Origin: Antarctobacter albus | Lineage (GTDB): Bacteria; Pseudomonadota; Alphaproteobacteria; Rhodobacterales; Rhodobacteraceae | NCBI RefSeq assembly: GCF_900101505.1 | Contig: NZ_FMZI01000003.1 | Location: 186,001 to 250,000, forward strand | Direction of reading: 5' to 3' | Length of the DNA stretch: 64,000 bases | Shown here: positions 26,364-35,706 of the stretch, in pieces | Position numbering within the stretch: the stretch's first letter is position 1 | How the letters are laid out: each line of letters opens with the position of its first letter | The notes under the pieces: model-generated | Told to the model about the DNA's origin: nothing | Databases searched by the model: none | What the model saw: only the letters and a program-made list of their open reading frames with translations | Program-made: the position numbers and the translations under genes

Positions 26364-26397
26364 CATGACCGAGTCATGAAACTATGATCTGGGTCAA
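26364..26397 (-). promoter_or_regulatory. FNR/CRP-type box and adjacent CATGAC-CGA-GTCATG dyad
   Basis: TTGACCCAGATCAT on the minus strand (26397-26384) matches TTGAT-N4-ATCAA at eight of ten positions. Next to it a perfect 6-bp dyad with a 3-nt spacer (26364-26378) lies in the predicted promoter spacer. Together they look like an activator site plus an operator driving the small RNA. Confidence 0.45.
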
Positions 26398-26463
26398 ATC
26401 CGCTCGAAACAAAACTTAGCCGTGCATCTTTGTTCCGTGCAATGCGACCTAAGTGTGTGCCAC

Positions 26464-27150
26464 TCAGCTTACAAGGCGGTATCCGCCAGATTCTGTCACC
26501 AGCAAGCGCGCGTTCGACGGATCGGGTTCGATCTTTTGCCGCAGGCGATAGATATGCGTTTCCAGCGTGTGCGTCGTCACGCCGGCATTGTAGCCCCAGA
26601 CCTCGTGCAGCAGGGTGTCGCGCGGCACGACACCCTCTGTCGACCGGTAGAGGAACTTGAGGATGTTGGTCTCTTTCTCGGTCAGACGGATCTTCTTTTC
26701 GTCTTCCGTGACCAGCATCTTCATCGAGGGTTTGAAGGTATAGGGGCCGACAGTGAACACCGCGTCCTCGGACTGTTCGTGCTGGCGCAGCTGGGCGCGG
26801 ATACGCGCCAGCAGGACCGGGAACTTGAACGGCTTGGTCACATAGTCGTTGGCGCCCGCATCGAGGCCAAGGATCGTGTCGGCGTCGCTGTCATGTCCGG
26901 TCAGCATGATAATCGGCGACTTCACGCCCTGCTTGCGCATCAACCGGCACAATTCGCGCCCGTCGGTGTCGGGCAGGCCGACGTCCAGGATCACCAGGTC
27001 GTAGATCTGTTCCTTGACCCGGGCCATCGCGCTGGCGCCTGCATCCGCCTCGAAGACCTCGAAGTCCTCGGTCATGACCAGTTGCTCGGCCAGGGCCTCG
27101 CGCAGGTCTTCTTCGTCGTCGACCAGCAGGATGTTTCGCAGTTGCGCCAT
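26464..27150 (-). CDS. OmpR/PhoB-family response regulator
   Basis: This 228-residue regulator has a receiver domain (Asp12/Asp13 in LLVDDE, phospho-acceptor Asp56 in ILDVGLPD, Lys in YVTKPF) and a C-terminal winged-helix DNA-binding domain (RLTEKETNILKFL and THTLETHIYRLRQK). The sequence recalls the essential CenR-type regulators of alphaproteobacteria, but I do not assign the name. No histidine kinase is adjacent, so it is an orphan here. It is divergent from the GTP cyclohydrolase gene. Confidence 0.93.
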   Translation of the reverse strand: MAQLRNILLVDDEEDLREALAEQLVMTEDFEVFEADAGASAMARVKEQIYDLVILDVGLPDTDGRELCRLMRKQGVKSPIIMLTGHDSDADTILGLDAGANDYVTKPFKFPVLLARIRAQLRQHEQSEDAVFTVGPYTFKPSMKMLVTEDEKKIRLTEKETNILKFLYRSTEGVVPRDTLLHEVWGYNAGVTTHTLETHIYRLRQKIEPDPSNARLLVTESGGYRLVS

Positions 27151-27296
27151 TGTGCGGCCCTCCGTGTTGCCTTTTCTCGCAGATGTGGACAGAGTGCGCC
27201 TCCGGCAAGCTTTGCTGCAAGACTTTCACGTCCTCGTGTGCTGAGGGCGGAAATGTTACAGGATGCCGGGGAGTTGACCAGCCGGAGGGTGCAGAG

Positions 27297-28379
27297 GTGG
27301 GACTGGGTCCGGACCTGAATGAAACATTGGCGCGGGCCCGGGCGGACCTGCGCATGGGGGTGCCCGTGGGTCTGCGCGCGGATGGCGCGCATGTGCTCGT
27401 CGCCGCTGCCGAGACCCTGTCCGAGGCGCGGCTGTGCGCGATGCGGGCGCTGGGGCCTCTGGACCTGGCCCTGACCGACCGGCGGGCGGCCACGTTGAAG
27501 GCGCGGGCCTATGACGGCGACGTGGCGCGGGTGATCGTGCCCGGGGATGCGCGCCTGTCCTGGGTGCAGGACCTAGCCGATCCCGCCGATGACCTGGCCA
27601 ACCCGATGAAAGGCCCGTTGCAGACCCGGCGCGACGGCTCGGTCATGCTGCACCGGCTGGGGCTGCAGTTGTGCAAGGGCGCGCGGTTGCTGCCGGCAGC
27701 CTTGGTCGTGCCCGTGGCGCCCGGAACCGCCGCGGCACAGGGCCTGCTGGAAATAGACGGCATGGAGGCGGCCCCGCTGCTGGAGGCCCTGCCGGAGCTG
27801 GAGCATGTGGTCTCCGCCCGCGTGCCCCTGCGCGCCGCCGAAAACGCGCGTCTGCACATCTATCGCCCCGCGGACGGGTCCGAAGAACATTATGCCATCG
27901 AGATCGGCCGCCCCGACCGTGCCCGGCCAGTGCTGGCGCGGCTGCATTCGGCCTGTTTTACGGGCGATCTGCTGGGATCGTTGAAATGCGACTGTGGCCC
28001 GCAGCTGAACGCGGCGCTGATGCAGATGGGGCAGGAAGGCGCGGGCGTGCTGCTGTACCTGCAACAGGAAGGGCGCGGGATCGGTCTGGCGAACAAGATG
28101 CGCGCCTATGCCTTGCAGGACCAGGGGTTCGACACGGTCGAGGCGAACCACCGGCTGGGGTTCGAGGATGACGAGCGCGATTTTCGGCTGGGGGCGCAGA
28201 TCCTGGACAAGATGGGCTTTTCCGCTGTCCGGTTGATGACCAACAACCCGGCCAAGATGCGGATGATGGAAAGCTGCGGCATTGGCGTGGCCGAGCGCGT
28301 CCCGCTGAAGGTGGGCGAGACCGTGCACAACACCCATTATCTGGCGGTGAAGGCGGCGAAGTCGGGGCACCTGCTGTAA
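27297..28379 (+). CDS. ribA: GTP cyclohydrolase II with extra N-terminal domain
   Basis: This 360-residue protein catalyses the first step of riboflavin synthesis. The C-terminal catalytic domain (about 185-360) has the zinc cysteines C220, C231 and C233 (ACFTGDLLGSLKCDCG), QQEGRGIGLANK and TNNPAKM. The first 180 residues are not the RibB domain found in many fusions and are unrecognised; an RLCAMRALGPLDLALT segment suggests an alpha/beta fold. The GTG at 27297 follows GGAGGG and fits the expected N-terminus. A stand-alone RibA is about 200 residues. Confidence 0.9.
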   Translation: MGLGPDLNETLARARADLRMGVPVGLRADGAHVLVAAAETLSEARLCAMRALGPLDLALTDRRAATLKARAYDGDVARVIVPGDARLSWVQDLADPADDLANPMKGPLQTRRDGSVMLHRLGLQLCKGARLLPAALVVPVAPGTAAAQGLLEIDGMEAAPLLEALPELEHVVSARVPLRAAENARLHIYRPADGSEEHYAIEIGRPDRARPVLARLHSACFTGDLLGSLKCDCGPQLNAALMQMGQEGAGVLLYLQQEGRGIGLANKMRAYALQDQGFDTVEANHRLGFEDDERDFRLGAQILDKMGFSAVRLMTNNPAKMRMMESCGIGVAERVPLKVGETVHNTHYLAVKAAKSGHLL

Positions 28380-28536
28380 GTGAGCGCCCGTGGCGGTCGC
28401 CGGGGGCCTTGCCCCCGGACCCCCAAAGGTATTTTCAGCCCAAAGAAACGATAGGCGGTCCCAAGCCGGTGGCGCAGCGGAGGCGGCGTTGTCAGCGCGG
28501 CCTCGCGTGCCTAGCTTTGGTCCGAAGGAGACGCAC

Positions 28537-29538
<1,002 letters not shown>

Positions 29539-29541
29539 GCC

Positions 29542-30000
29542 GTGCCGCAGCCCTGGACATACCGCCACGCCAGCCGCGAATACCGGGCCTTCCTGGACGA
29601 TCTGAAGGCGCGGATGAACCTCGAGTCGGACAACATGGCCTACACGGCGCTGGATGGCGTGTTTCATGTTTTCCGGAGACGGGTGACGGCGGAAGAGGGG
29701 CTGCGCTTTGCCAGTGTGCTGCCCAGCGTGCCCCGGGCGATTTTCGTTGCGGGCTGGCAGCCAGAGGTGCCGCCTGCGCCCTGGGCATCGCGCGATGATC
29801 TGATCCGGGAGGCGCAGGCGCTCAGACCTAATCACAACCTGACCCCGGACAGCTGCATAGAGTCGGTGGCCTGGGCCCTGCGGCGCGCCATCCGGGGGCC
29901 GGAGTGGGAAAGCGCGCTGGCCGCCTTGCCGCCCGAGGCGCGCGCGTTCTGGCGCGTCGAGGTCGCCGATCCGAGCGAGCTGGAGCCCGGAATACGATGA
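29542..30000 (+). CDS. DUF2267 domain protein
   Basis: This 152-residue protein starts at GTG 29542, three bases after the previous stop. It shows the DUF2267 pattern WTYRHASREYRAFLDDLK, AYTALDGVFHVFRRR and LPSVPRAIFVAGW. The fold is helical with no known activity. Its stop overlaps the ATG of the L,D-transpeptidase gene, so the two are co-translated. Confidence 0.85.
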   Translation: MPQPWTYRHASREYRAFLDDLKARMNLESDNMAYTALDGVFHVFRRRVTAEEGLRFASVLPSVPRAIFVAGWQPEVPPAPWASRDDLIREAQALRPNHNLTPDSCIESVAWALRRAIRGPEWESALAALPPEARAFWRVEVADPSELEPGIR

Positions 30001-30527
30001 GCGCCGGCGACATGATCCTGACGCCGCGCGGGCTGCGTTTCGCAGGGCGGGTCTGGCCCTGTTCTGTGGGACGGGGTGGCGTGAGTACGGACAAGCGTGA
30101 GGGGGATGGCGCCACCCCGGCGGGGGAGCACCGCATCACGGGCATGCTTTACCGCCCTGACCGGATCGCGCGACCCGCCGACTGGGCGGTGCCGATCGGG
30201 CCGGGTGACCTTTGGTCGGACGATCCCGGCGACGAGGACTATAACCTCATGGTGCGCGCGCCCTACGCGGGGAGCCATGAGCGCCTGCGCCGTGCCGACC
30301 GCCTGTATGATCTCGTCTTGCTGACCGACTGGAACTGGCCCCGGGCCGAACGGGGCAGGGGCTCTGCCATCTTCCTGCACCGCTGGCGCCGACCGGGGTT
30401 CCCGACCGAAGGCTGCATCGCATTCCGTCCGGACCACCTGCTGAAGATCGCGGTCCGGATCACGCCCGAGACACGGCTGATCGTGCCCGAAACCCTGGCG
30501 CGGACTCTGCCCGGACGGCTCCGTTGA
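29997..30527 (+). CDS. L,D-transpeptidase (YkuD) family protein
   Basis: This 176-residue protein has the catalytic signature FPTEGCIAF with Cys140 and the upstream His128 in IFLHRW, and the DKREGDGATPAGEH strand typical of YkuD proteins. YkuD enzymes form 3-3 peptidoglycan cross-links or attach proteins to the wall. No signal peptide is visible, so export or a cytosolic role is unclear. It starts at an ATGA overlap with the DUF2267 gene. Confidence 0.9.
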   Translation: MSAGDMILTPRGLRFAGRVWPCSVGRGGVSTDKREGDGATPAGEHRITGMLYRPDRIARPADWAVPIGPGDLWSDDPGDEDYNLMVRAPYAGSHERLRRADRLYDLVLLTDWNWPRAERGRGSAIFLHRWRRPGFPTEGCIAFRPDHLLKIAVRITPETRLIVPETLARTLPGRLR

Positions 30528-30781
30528 CCAGTGGTCATGGCGTGTCGTGCCGGGCCGGGGCGGTCAAAACCGCTGTCAAGGGCGCAGGCATATTGCCCGA
30601 ATCGGGCGATTTGACCTTCCGATCGGCTGGTTGCACGCCGTTTTTGTAACCGGAAGAGCCGTATTTGCCTGCCGCATACGCAGATTTCAGCGATTTGCTT
30701 GCATGTCCAAACGTCACGCGCTTTAGTCTGAGCACAATACAGCGGAGAAACATCCGCGAAATAACAGACAGGGAGTCTGAC
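30528..30781. promoter_or_regulatory. Control region of the polyamine-type ABC operon
   Basis: This 254-nt gap contains no gene. A short palindrome GCCCGA-A-TCGGGC (30595-30607) may end the L,D-transpeptidase transcript. The last 150 nt are AT-richer than their surroundings and probably hold the operon promoter, but I cannot place -35 and -10 boxes with confidence. Confidence 0.35.
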
Positions 30782-31885
30782 GTGGCTGATGGAGCTAGTG
30801 GCGACGCATTTGTCGCCTTTGAGCGCGTGCAAAAAAGCTATGATGGCGAAACGCTCGTCGTCAAAGACCTGAACCTCAGCATGCCGAAGGGCGAATTTCT
30901 GACGATGCTCGGGCCGTCCGGGTCAGGCAAGACCACGTGTTTGATGATGCTGGCCGGGTTCGAGACCGCCACGCATGGCGAAATCAAGCTGGACGGCATC
31001 AGCATCAACAACATCCCGCCGCACAAGCGCGGCATCGGCATGGTGTTCCAGAACTACGCGCTGTTCCCGCACATGACCGTGGCCGAGAATCTCAGCTTTC
31101 CGCTGGAGGTGCGCAAGATCGGCAAGGCCGACCGGGAAAAGAAGGTCAAGCATGCGCTGGACATGGTCCAGATGGGTGCCTTTGGCGGCCGCCGCCCGGC
31201 GCAGCTGTCGGGTGGTCAGCAGCAGCGGATCGCGCTGGCCCGCGCGCTGGTCTTCGAGCCCGAGCTGGTCCTGATGGATGAACCGCTGGGCGCGCTGGAC
31301 AAGCAGCTGCGCGAGCACATGCAGTTCGAGATCACCAACCTGGCGCACCAGCTGGGCATCACCGTGGTCTACGTCACGCACGACCAGACCGAGGCTCTGA
31401 CCATGTCGGACCGCGTCGCCGTCTTCAACGACGGGCGCATCCAGCAGCTGGCGCCGCCGGACGCACTGTACGAAAAGCCGCAGAACAGCTTCGTCGCGCA
31501 GTTCATCGGCGAGAACAACACGCTGGAAGGCGTGGTCACGGCGATGAAGGGCGATACCTGCGAGGTGAAGCTGGACAGCGGCGAGATGCTGGACGCGACT
31601 CCGGTCAACGTCAGCGAAGTGGGTGAGCGCACGCGGGTTTCGATCCGGCCCGAGCGGGTCGAGTTCAACAAGGACCGCCTGAAGGAAGGCGCGCACACTT
31701 TGAAGGCCGAAGTGCTGGAATTCATCTACATGGGCGATATCTTCCGTACGAGGCTCCGTGTCGCGGGCAATGACGACTTCGTCATCAAGACCCGTAACGC
31801 ACCCGACCAGGTGCGTCTGGAGCCCGGCAGCCAGATCGAGATCGGCTGGCTGCCCGAAGATTGCCGGGCACTCGACGCCGGGTGA
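30782..31885 (+). CDS. ABC transporter ATPase, polyamine type (PotA-like)
   Basis: This 367-residue ATPase has Walker A GPSGSGKTT, Q-loop VFQNYALFPHMT, signature LSGGQQQR, Walker B LVLMDEP, the switch His in THDQTEA and a C-terminal TOBE_2 domain (RVSIRPERVEF onward). It powers import by the permeases encoded downstream. The GTG at 30782 with GGGAG about 7 nt upstream gives the usual N-terminus; no good ATG exists. First gene of a six-gene same-strand operon. Confidence 0.93.
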   Translation: MADGASGDAFVAFERVQKSYDGETLVVKDLNLSMPKGEFLTMLGPSGSGKTTCLMMLAGFETATHGEIKLDGISINNIPPHKRGIGMVFQNYALFPHMTVAENLSFPLEVRKIGKADREKKVKHALDMVQMGAFGGRRPAQLSGGQQQRIALARALVFEPELVLMDEPLGALDKQLREHMQFEITNLAHQLGITVVYVTHDQTEALTMSDRVAVFNDGRIQQLAPPDALYEKPQNSFVAQFIGENNTLEGVVTAMKGDTCEVKLDSGEMLDATPVNVSEVGERTRVSIRPERVEFNKDRLKEGAHTLKAEVLEFIYMGDIFRTRLRVAGNDDFVIKTRNAPDQVRLEPGSQIEIGWLPEDCRALDAG

Positions 31886-32000
31886 TCCGAATGCCGTCGC
31901 CTGCGCCGTTTGCACGCGCGCGGGGACGCGACCTTGGGGCGAGGTTCGTACCCGTAACATCGCCTCAACCAAGATAACGGGTTAACTAGGGAGTTAAATA

Positions 32001-33116
32001 ATGAAACTCACAAAGACACTGCTGGCCTCCACGGCCCTGACCGTGGCAGCCGCGGGCGTTTCGGCTCAGGACATGTCGCAAGACATGACCATCGTGAGCT
32101 GGGGCGGTGCCTACCAGAACTCGCAGCTGAAAGCCTACGTCGAACCCTATCTGGAAATGCACCCGGATGTGTCGGTGGCATGGGACGAAAGCTCTGCCGA
32201 GGCGGTGGCCAAGCTGCGCGCGATGAACGAAGCCGGCAACATCACCTGGGATCTCGTGGACGTGACCGCCGCATCGGCGATCCGCCTCTGCGACGAAGGC
32301 CTGGCGATGGAAATCGACTTTGACGACGTGCTGGCCGAAGCGCCCGATGGCACCGGCGCGGAAGATGACTTCGGCGACCTGATCGTCTCCGACTGCTTCA
32401 TCCCGCAGATCGTCTACTCGACCACCTTCGGCTATCGTTCCGACATGGTGCCGGAAGGCGTCGAGCCGCCGTCCGACGTCTGCGCCGTCTTCGACCTGGA
32501 AACCTACCCGGGCAAGCGCGCGCTGGAAAAGCGCCCGCTGAACAACATGGAATGGGCGCTGTACTGTGACGGCGTGGCCAAGGACGAGATCTACGACGTC
32601 CTGGAAACCGACGAAGGCCAGGACCGCGCGCTTGCGAAACTGGACACCATCAAGGATCAGGTGGTCTGGTGGTCGGCCGGCGCCGACACGCCGCAGCTGC
32701 TGGCGGATGGCGAGATCTTCATGGGCTCGACCTACAACGGCCGCCTCTTCTCGGTCATCGAGGAGCAGGACCAGCCGGTGGCGATGCTCTGGGACATGCA
32801 GGTGTTCGACCTTGACGGCTGGATTGTGCCCGAGGGCCTGTCCGACGACGCCCTGGCGCGCGTGATGGACTTCCTCTACTTCGCGACCGACACCCAGCGT
32901 CTGGCCGACCAGGCCAAGTACATCTCCTACGGTCCGGCGCGCGAAAGCTCGGCCCCGATGGTGTCGCAGCACGCCGAACTGGGCATCGACATGGCGCCGC
33001 ACATGCCGACCGATCCGGCGAACGCGGGCAACACCCTGCTCTACAACTACGAGTTCTGGGCTGACTACCGCGACGACATCGACGCGAAATTCCAGTCCTG
33101 GCTCGCCCAGAACTGA
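32001..33116 (+). CDS. Periplasmic substrate-binding protein, polyamine type (PotD/F-like)
   Basis: This 371-residue exported protein has a signal peptide (KTLLASTALTVAAAG, cleavage near VSA-QD). The mature protein opens with MTIVSWGGAYQ, standard for the spermidine/putrescine-binding family. Further matches are WDLVDV and YNGRLFSV. The ligand could be a polyamine or another small cation; sequence alone does not decide. AGGGAG precedes the ATG. Two strong hairpins follow it (33128-33191), consistent with higher mRNA stability for the binding protein than for the permeases. Confidence 0.93.
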   Translation: MKLTKTLLASTALTVAAAGVSAQDMSQDMTIVSWGGAYQNSQLKAYVEPYLEMHPDVSVAWDESSAEAVAKLRAMNEAGNITWDLVDVTAASAIRLCDEGLAMEIDFDDVLAEAPDGTGAEDDFGDLIVSDCFIPQIVYSTTFGYRSDMVPEGVEPPSDVCAVFDLETYPGKRALEKRPLNNMEWALYCDGVAKDEIYDVLETDEGQDRALAKLDTIKDQVVWWSAGADTPQLLADGEIFMGSTYNGRLFSVIEEQDQPVAMLWDMQVFDLDGWIVPEGLSDDALARVMDFLYFATDTQRLADQAKYISYGPARESSAPMVSQHAELGIDMAPHMPTDPANAGNTLLYNYEFWADYRDDIDAKFQSWLAQN

Positions 33117-33127
33117 TCTCGCGCCGT

Positions 33128-33191
33128 GGCGGGGATGATCCCCGCCCCGTGAGGACAACATCGTTCGTGGCGGGCGGCACCGCCCGCCACG
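33128..33191 (+). terminator. Two tandem hairpins after the binding-protein gene
   Basis: GGCGGGGA/TCCCCGCC with a 3-nt loop (33128-33146) and CGTGGCGGGCG/CGCCCGCCACG with a 4-nt loop (33166-33191) are both perfect. Neither has a T-tract, so partial termination or 3'-end protection of the upstream message is more likely than full termination. Confidence 0.6.
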
Positions 33192-33218
33192 GACCAAGAC
33201 AAACGACGGGGACACCAC

Positions 33219-33824
33219 ATGCCGAAGGGCTATATCATCGGCCACATCACGGTGACCGATCCCGAACCGTACAAGGAGTACGTGGCCCGGGACACGCCGA
33301 TCCTGCTGAGCTACGGCGCCAGGCCCCTGGTGCGCGGCGGGCAGGCCGAAGTTGTCGAGGGAACGGCCAACGAGCGGCACGTCGTCTTTGAATTCGACAG
33401 CTACGATACGGCGCTGAAGGCCTATCACGACCCCGACTACCAGGACGTTGCCAAGATCCGCCGGGACAATGCGACCAGCGCGATCATGGTCGCCGAAGGC
33501 AATGACGAGGATCTGCCCGAGCCGGCCGGCGAGGCGCCGCTGGGCTACCTGATCGCCCATGTGACGGTGAACGATCCCGAGGCCTACAAGCCTTATGTCG
33601 ACGGCAACACCCCGATCATGCGCGGCTTTGGCGCGCGGTACATCGTGCGCGGCGGACGGGCCGAAGTGCTCGAGGGGGAACTGGGAGCGCGCCACGTGGT
33701 GATCGCCTATCCCAGCTATGACGCGGCCAAGGCCGCCTATCACGATCCGGCCTACCAGGACCTCGTGAAAATCAGACAGGCCCATTCCGAGGGCACACTC
33801 ATTCTAGTGGAGGGCGCGGCATGA
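33219..33824 (+). CDS. Tandem DUF1330 protein
   Basis: This 201-residue protein is two copies of the small ferredoxin-like DUF1330 domain: residues about 1-95 (KGYIIGHITVTDPEPYKEYV) and 108-201 (LGYLIAHVTVNDPEAYKPYV). The halves share the GAR..VRGG.AEV.EG, HVV and AYHDP.YQD segments. DUF1330 proteins are normally single-domain and of unknown function; a covalent pair suggests a fixed dimer. Embedded in the transporter operon and overlapping the permease start (ATGA), it may process or sense the imported compound, which is inference. Confidence 0.9.
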   Translation: MPKGYIIGHITVTDPEPYKEYVARDTPILLSYGARPLVRGGQAEVVEGTANERHVVFEFDSYDTALKAYHDPDYQDVAKIRRDNATSAIMVAEGNDEDLPEPAGEAPLGYLIAHVTVNDPEAYKPYVDGNTPIMRGFGARYIVRGGRAEVLEGELGARHVVIAYPSYDAAKAAYHDPAYQDLVKIRQAHSEGTLILVEGAA

Positions 33825-35593
33825 GCACGCTGAAGGGATCCGGACCGCAGACGTCCGACGCACCGACGCCGGAGGATGCCTTTCACGAGGCGGCCGCACT
33901 GGACGCGCGGGAAAGTGAACCGCGGCACGGCTCCGGCAATGGGGGCCCGGTGCTGGCCGCCGACGGGACACCCCTGAAACGCAGCCTGGCGCGGGCCCTG
34001 CGGGCGCAGAAGATGCGCGCGCTGGCCCTGATCGCGCCGCTGCTGATCTTCGTGCTGCTGACCTTCATTGCCCCCATCGCGGACATGCTGTTCCGGTCGG
34101 TGGAAAACCAGATCGTGCGCGACACGCTGCCCCGCACCGTCGAGGCGCTGGCCGACTGGGATGACACCAGCGGCGAGCTGCCGGGCGATGCGGTCTTCGA
34201 CGCGGCTTACACGGACATCTTCCTGGCCGCCGAATACAAGCTGCACACGCGGCTGGGCTCGCGTCTCAACTACGAGCTGACCGGCGTGTCTTCGCTGTTC
34301 CGCAAGTCGGGTCGTGGCCTGGACGACATCGGCGAAGTCTACCTGGACCAGTTCGAGGACCTCGACGAGGCCTGGGACGAGGCGCTGCCCTGGGCAGAGC
34401 TGATGGGCACCGCCGACAGCGTGGCGGCCTACAAGGCCTGGGTCAAAGCCGAGGACAAGGCCAAGGAGAACAACGAGGACTTCAACGATCCTATCCCGGC
34501 CTTCGAGATGCGCGACGACATCGCCGATGTCTTGCCGCGCACGGCAGAGGCCTATAGCCGGTTCGCGACCTTCGTGCGTGACGAGGACGAGGACAGCCCG
34601 TTCGAGGAAGAACCCTGGACCCTCGTTGTCACCCGGCTTTACGAAGACCTGCGTGATGGCGATGTCTCGTCCTATAACGGACCCCGCGCCGAGATGCTCA
34701 AGGCAGCCGACGCGCTGGTGGACAGCCCTGATTTCCAGACTGCCGATCTTCAGGCCGCATTCGGCGAGATCGACGAGGACTGGCTGGACACACGGGTCTG
34801 GCAGACCATCAAGACCTACAGCCCCGCTTACACCAACGGCTATTTCCTGAACGCGGTGGACATGCAGAAGACGCCGGATGGCGCCGCCATGCGGGACGAG
34901 GACGAACGCATCTACGGCCTGCTGTTCAAGCGAACGATGTTCATGAGCCTTGTCATCACCTTCAGCTGTATCGCGCTGGCCTACCCGGTGGCCTACCTGC
35001 TGTCGACGCTGCCGATGCGTACCGCCAACCTGCTGATGATCCTGGTGCTGCTGCCCTTCTGGACCTCGCTGCTGGTGCGGACCTCGGCCTGGAAGGTCAT
35101 GCTGCAGCAACAGGGGGTGATCAACGACGTGCTGGTCTGGCTGGGACTTGTGGCCGATGACGGGCGATTGGTGATGATCAACAACCAGCTTGGCACGATC
35201 ATCGCCATGACCCATATCCTGCTGCCCTTCATGATCCTGCCGATGTACTCGGTCATGTCCACGATCCCGCCCACCTACGTCCGCGCGGCGAAATCGCTGG
35301 GCGCGACGAACTGGACGTCCTTCTGGCGGGTCTACTTCCCGCAGTCCGTGCCGGGGATCGGCGCAGGCAGCATCCTGGTCTTCATCCTGTCGATCGGCTA
35401 CTACATCACGCCCGAGATCGTGGGCGGCACCACCGGTACGTTCATTTCGAACCGGATTGCCTATCACATCTCGTCGTCGCTGAACTGGGGCCTCGCGGCC
35501 GCGCTTGGGACGATCCTGCTGGCGGTCGTGCTGATCCTCTACTGGGCCTACGACCGGATCGTCGGCATCGACAACGTGAAGCTCGGGGGCTGA
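33821..35593 (+). CDS. ABC transporter permease (PotB-like) with a large extra domain
   Basis: This 590-residue permease has a first transmembrane helix at about 66-88. An acidic soluble insert of roughly 280 residues (about 90-370) follows, and then the normal BPD_transp_1 core with YVRAAKSLGATNW, the EAA loop that contacts the ATPase. PotB-type proteins are usually 280-420 residues. The insert is helical, rich in Asp/Glu, without recognised motif, and should face the periplasm. It is translationally coupled to the DUF1330 gene. Confidence 0.9.
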   Translation: MSTLKGSGPQTSDAPTPEDAFHEAAALDARESEPRHGSGNGGPVLAADGTPLKRSLARALRAQKMRALALIAPLLIFVLLTFIAPIADMLFRSVENQIVRDTLPRTVEALADWDDTSGELPGDAVFDAAYTDIFLAAEYKLHTRLGSRLNYELTGVSSLFRKSGRGLDDIGEVYLDQFEDLDEAWDEALPWAELMGTADSVAAYKAWVKAEDKAKENNEDFNDPIPAFEMRDDIADVLPRTAEAYSRFATFVRDEDEDSPFEEEPWTLVVTRLYEDLRDGDVSSYNGPRAEMLKAADALVDSPDFQTADLQAAFGEIDEDWLDTRVWQTIKTYSPAYTNGYFLNAVDMQKTPDGAAMRDEDERIYGLLFKRTMFMSLVITFSCIALAYPVAYLLSTLPMRTANLLMILVLLPFWTSLLVRTSAWKVMLQQQGVINDVLVWLGLVADDGRLVMINNQLGTIIAMTHILLPFMILPMYSVMSTIPPTYVRAAKSLGATNWTSFWRVYFPQSVPGIGAGSILVFILSIGYYITPEIVGGTTGTFISNRIAYHISSSLNWGLAAALGTILLAVVLILYWAYDRIVGIDNVKLGG

Positions 35594-35595
35594 GG

Positions 35596-35703
35596 ATGAC
35601 CATTTTTCTGGAACAGCCCGATACCGAATTCCGTCCGCACGTGATGCGGGCGGCAATCGAAAAGGCGCGCGCAATGTCCGCGCCCAAGACGCAGGAGCGC
35701 TGA
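35596..35703 (+). CDS. 35-residue microprotein between the permease genes
   Basis: A short open frame starts 3 nt after the first permease stop, with GGGGG upstream, and ends 3 nt before the second permease ATG, filling the gap almost exactly. The product has an acidic start (LEQPDTEF) and a basic helical end (MRAAIEKARAM). No family is recognised. Tight packing in the operon suggests it is translated, perhaps only for coupling. Confidence 0.45.
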   Translation: MTIFLEQPDTEFRPHVMRAAIEKARAMSAPKTQER

Positions 35704-35706
35704 GCA

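Noticed and set aside
31976-31996. TTAA-n8-TTAA resembling a CtrA site before the binding-protein gene
   Set aside because: The spacer is eight rather than seven and the sequence overlaps the ribosome site, so chance is likely.
31986-33785. 599-codon minus-strand frame
   Set aside because: Antisense to the binding-protein and DUF1330 genes; no plausible domain.
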